NCBI GenBank assembly: GCA_024072375.1
Contig: CP099617.1
Location: 2,983,001-3,047,000 of the forward strand
Length of the DNA: 64,000 bases
DNA from: Sphingomonadaceae bacterium OTU29LAMAA1
GTDB taxonomy: Bacteria > Pseudomonadota > Alphaproteobacteria > Sphingomonadales > Sphingomonadaceae
Reading direction: 5' to 3'
Part shown: positions 62,976 through 64,000 of the stretch, in pieces
Layout: the number at the start of each line of letters is the position of its first letter
Numbering within the stretch: position 1 is the first letter of the stretch
The notes under the pieces: model-generated
Seen by the model: the letters and a program-made list of their open reading frames with translations, nothing else
Database searches by the model: none
What the model was told of the DNA's origin: nothing
Program-made: the position numbers and the translations under genes

Positions 62976-63737
62976 TTAAGACAGCGGCGGTTGCCCGTTT
63001 GACGCGGTCAGCCCGCCATCAACCGGCAGATTCACGCCCGTCACGTAATGCGCATCGTCGCTCGCCAAGAACGCGATCGCCCCCGAGATATCGGCGGGCT
63101 GGGCACCGCGGCCCATCGGAATACGCTCTTCGAACTTGGCAATCAGCTCAGGCTGTTTCTTCATGCCCGCGGTCAGCGCAGTGTAGGTGAGCGACGGATT
63201 GACCGCGTTGACGCGGACGCCGTGCTTCGCCTCGTCCATTGCCAGCGCGCGGGTAAAGTTGCTGACCGCCCCCTTCGCCGCGCAGTAGAAGCTGTGGTTC
63301 CAGTCGCCACCCAGGCCCGACACTGACGACACGTTGACGATGCAGCCCTTGGATTGCCGCAGGTGCGCGATCGCCGCGCGGCTCATGTGGACGACACCAT
63401 AGAGATCGGTTTCGATCACCTTGGTGAATTCAGAGAAGTCGCCCTCGTCGACTTTGCCCAGATGATCGACGCCGGCGTCGTTGACCAGCACGTCGATCCG
63501 ACTGAAGCGATCGATCGCAGCCTGGACGAGAGCTTCACATGCCGCGCGGTCCGACACGTCGATCTCGCGGGTTTCGACTGTGCCGTGCAGCTCGCCCGCC
63601 AGCTTGTCGAGCGCGGCCTTGTCGATGTCGCCTAACACCAGCGTTGCGCCTTCCTCAGCGAAGCGGCGCGCGGCGCCTTCACCGATCCCCGAGGCGGCAC
63701 CGGTGATGACGATGACCTTGTTGGAAAAGCGCGCCAT
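62976..63737 (-). CDS. Short-chain dehydrogenase/reductase
   Basis: 253 residues, classical SDR: TGAASGIGEGAA cofactor motif, a D at the end of the second strand (LGDID, so NAD is preferred), NDAG, catalytic Ser in NVSSVSG, YCAAKGA with Tyr-x3-Lys, and a C-terminal NLPVDGGLTAS. Substrate unknown. It is read leftward just after a possible 14-codon leader and is followed by intergenic DNA. Confidence 0.87.
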   Translation of the reverse strand: MARFSNKVIVITGAASGIGEGAARRFAEEGATLVLGDIDKAALDKLAGELHGTVETREIDVSDRAACEALVQAAIDRFSRIDVLVNDAGVDHLGKVDEGDFSEFTKVIETDLYGVVHMSRAAIAHLRQSKGCIVNVSSVSGLGGDWNHSFYCAAKGAVSNFTRALAMDEAKHGVRVNAVNPSLTYTALTAGMKKQPELIAKFEERIPMGRGAQPADISGAIAFLASDDAHYVTGVNLPVDGGLTASNGQPPLS

Positions 63738-63781
63738 TACGCATTCTCCGCCTGAACGTCGTGCTTGCCTTCGAACTTCAT
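63737..63781 (-). CDS. Possible 14-residue leader peptide before the SDR
   Basis: ATG 63781 with AAGGAC eight nucleotides upstream; the frame (MKFEGKHDVQAENA) ends in TAATG, overlapping the SDR start by one base. The site fits translational coupling, or it is chance. Confidence 0.3.
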   Translation of the reverse strand: MKFEGKHDVQAENA

Positions 63782-63818
63782 GATTGTCCTTTCACTATCG
63801 TCAGCACTGGCGTTCAGC

Positions 63819-64000
63819 TTAGGCTGGAATGTCCCGGATGTCGGCGGTGTTCGCGGCGGCAATGCCGTTCTCTCGGTGGCGGAAGTCGCTGAGCGCCTGG
63901 TAGACCTGCATGCGCGCGCGCATCACGCCGCCGAGCGGGCGATGCACTTCCAGACTGTGGGCCGGGCGGAACGTCATCACCTCGTCGAAGTAGCGGACGC
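63819..64000 (-). CDS. Catalase-family protein, C-terminal part (rest lies beyond the window)
   Basis: The frame VRYFDEVMTFRPAHSLEVHR, then PLGGVMRARMQVYQALSDFR runs in from the window edge and ends at 63819. The HRPLGGVMRAR...VY segment is the C-terminal signature of the y4iL-like catalase group (heme peroxide-destroying proteins). Only about 60 residues are visible, so the assignment is moderate. The SDR follows 37 nt downstream of the leader start and may be in the same operon. Confidence 0.6.
   Translation of the reverse strand, partial: VRYFDEVMTFRPAHSLEVHRPLGGVMRARMQVYQALSDFRHRENGIAAANTADIRDIPA

Overview
The window looks like the chromosome of a high-GC sphingomonad (Alphaproteobacteria, Sphingomonas-like). 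The evidence is a carotenoid-type glucosyltransferase at the left edge, a TonB-dependent receptor/pectinase locus, alphaproteobacterial LexA boxes (GTTC-N7-GTTC), M28, DUF885 and M1-fusion peptidases typical of the group, and frequent non-ATG starts. No rRNA, tRNA or CRISPR array was found.

Layout. 1-9.9 kb: partial crtX-like gene, then an accessory block with a first umuD-umuC operon (umuC frameshifted), an M28 peptidase, an IS6-family element that splits a ribosome-modulation-factor-like gene and truncates a winged-helix-like gene, many small genes, a VHL-beta/zinc-peptidase fusion and a LuxR-type membrane regulator. 10.4-18.9 kb: a candidate conflict/defence island with an SMC/Rad50-like ATPase and one or two tiny upstream genes, a divergent 1252-residue SIR2 protein and a Hanks-type kinase. 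19-29 kb: a RibD-like reductase, then a pectin-utilisation operon (TonB receptor, GH28, esterase, GH28, LacI regulator) with palindromic operators. 29.4-37.5 kb: an ABC exporter operon (small secreted protein, adaptor, ATPase, FtsX-type permease, small membrane protein) divergent from an NtrC-type two-component pair, with sigma-54-like promoters between them. 37.9-53.8 kb: housekeeping and adaptive genes (DUF885 peptidase, ABC permease-M1 peptidase with its ATPase, LprI-like protein, EamA transporter/AsnC regulator, HxlR/SDR, VOC, truncated SMR, AraC-GyrI, SnoaL-like, CPA1 antiporter, bPH2).

53.8-62.7 kb: a second accessory block that repeats several families of the first one: the small membrane protein plus umuDC (intact here), RMF-like proteins, the winged-helix-like gene, the small EADR peptide, a 46-49 residue conserved peptide with a trailing hairpin, and a second, decayed IS6 copy. 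It also has a SRAP (HMCES/YedK-like) gene whose only start preserving the catalytic Cys2 is ACG, and a Crp/Fnr regulator. 63-64 kb: an SDR and the 3' end of a catalase-family gene.

Working together: umuDC and SRAP point to an SOS/DNA-damage module, and the RMF-like genes to growth arrest. The pectin locus imports and degrades polygalacturonate under LacI control. The two-component pair probably drives the neighbouring exporter through sigma-54. A 60-61 bp repeat occurs 11 times between genes, always in the same orientation.
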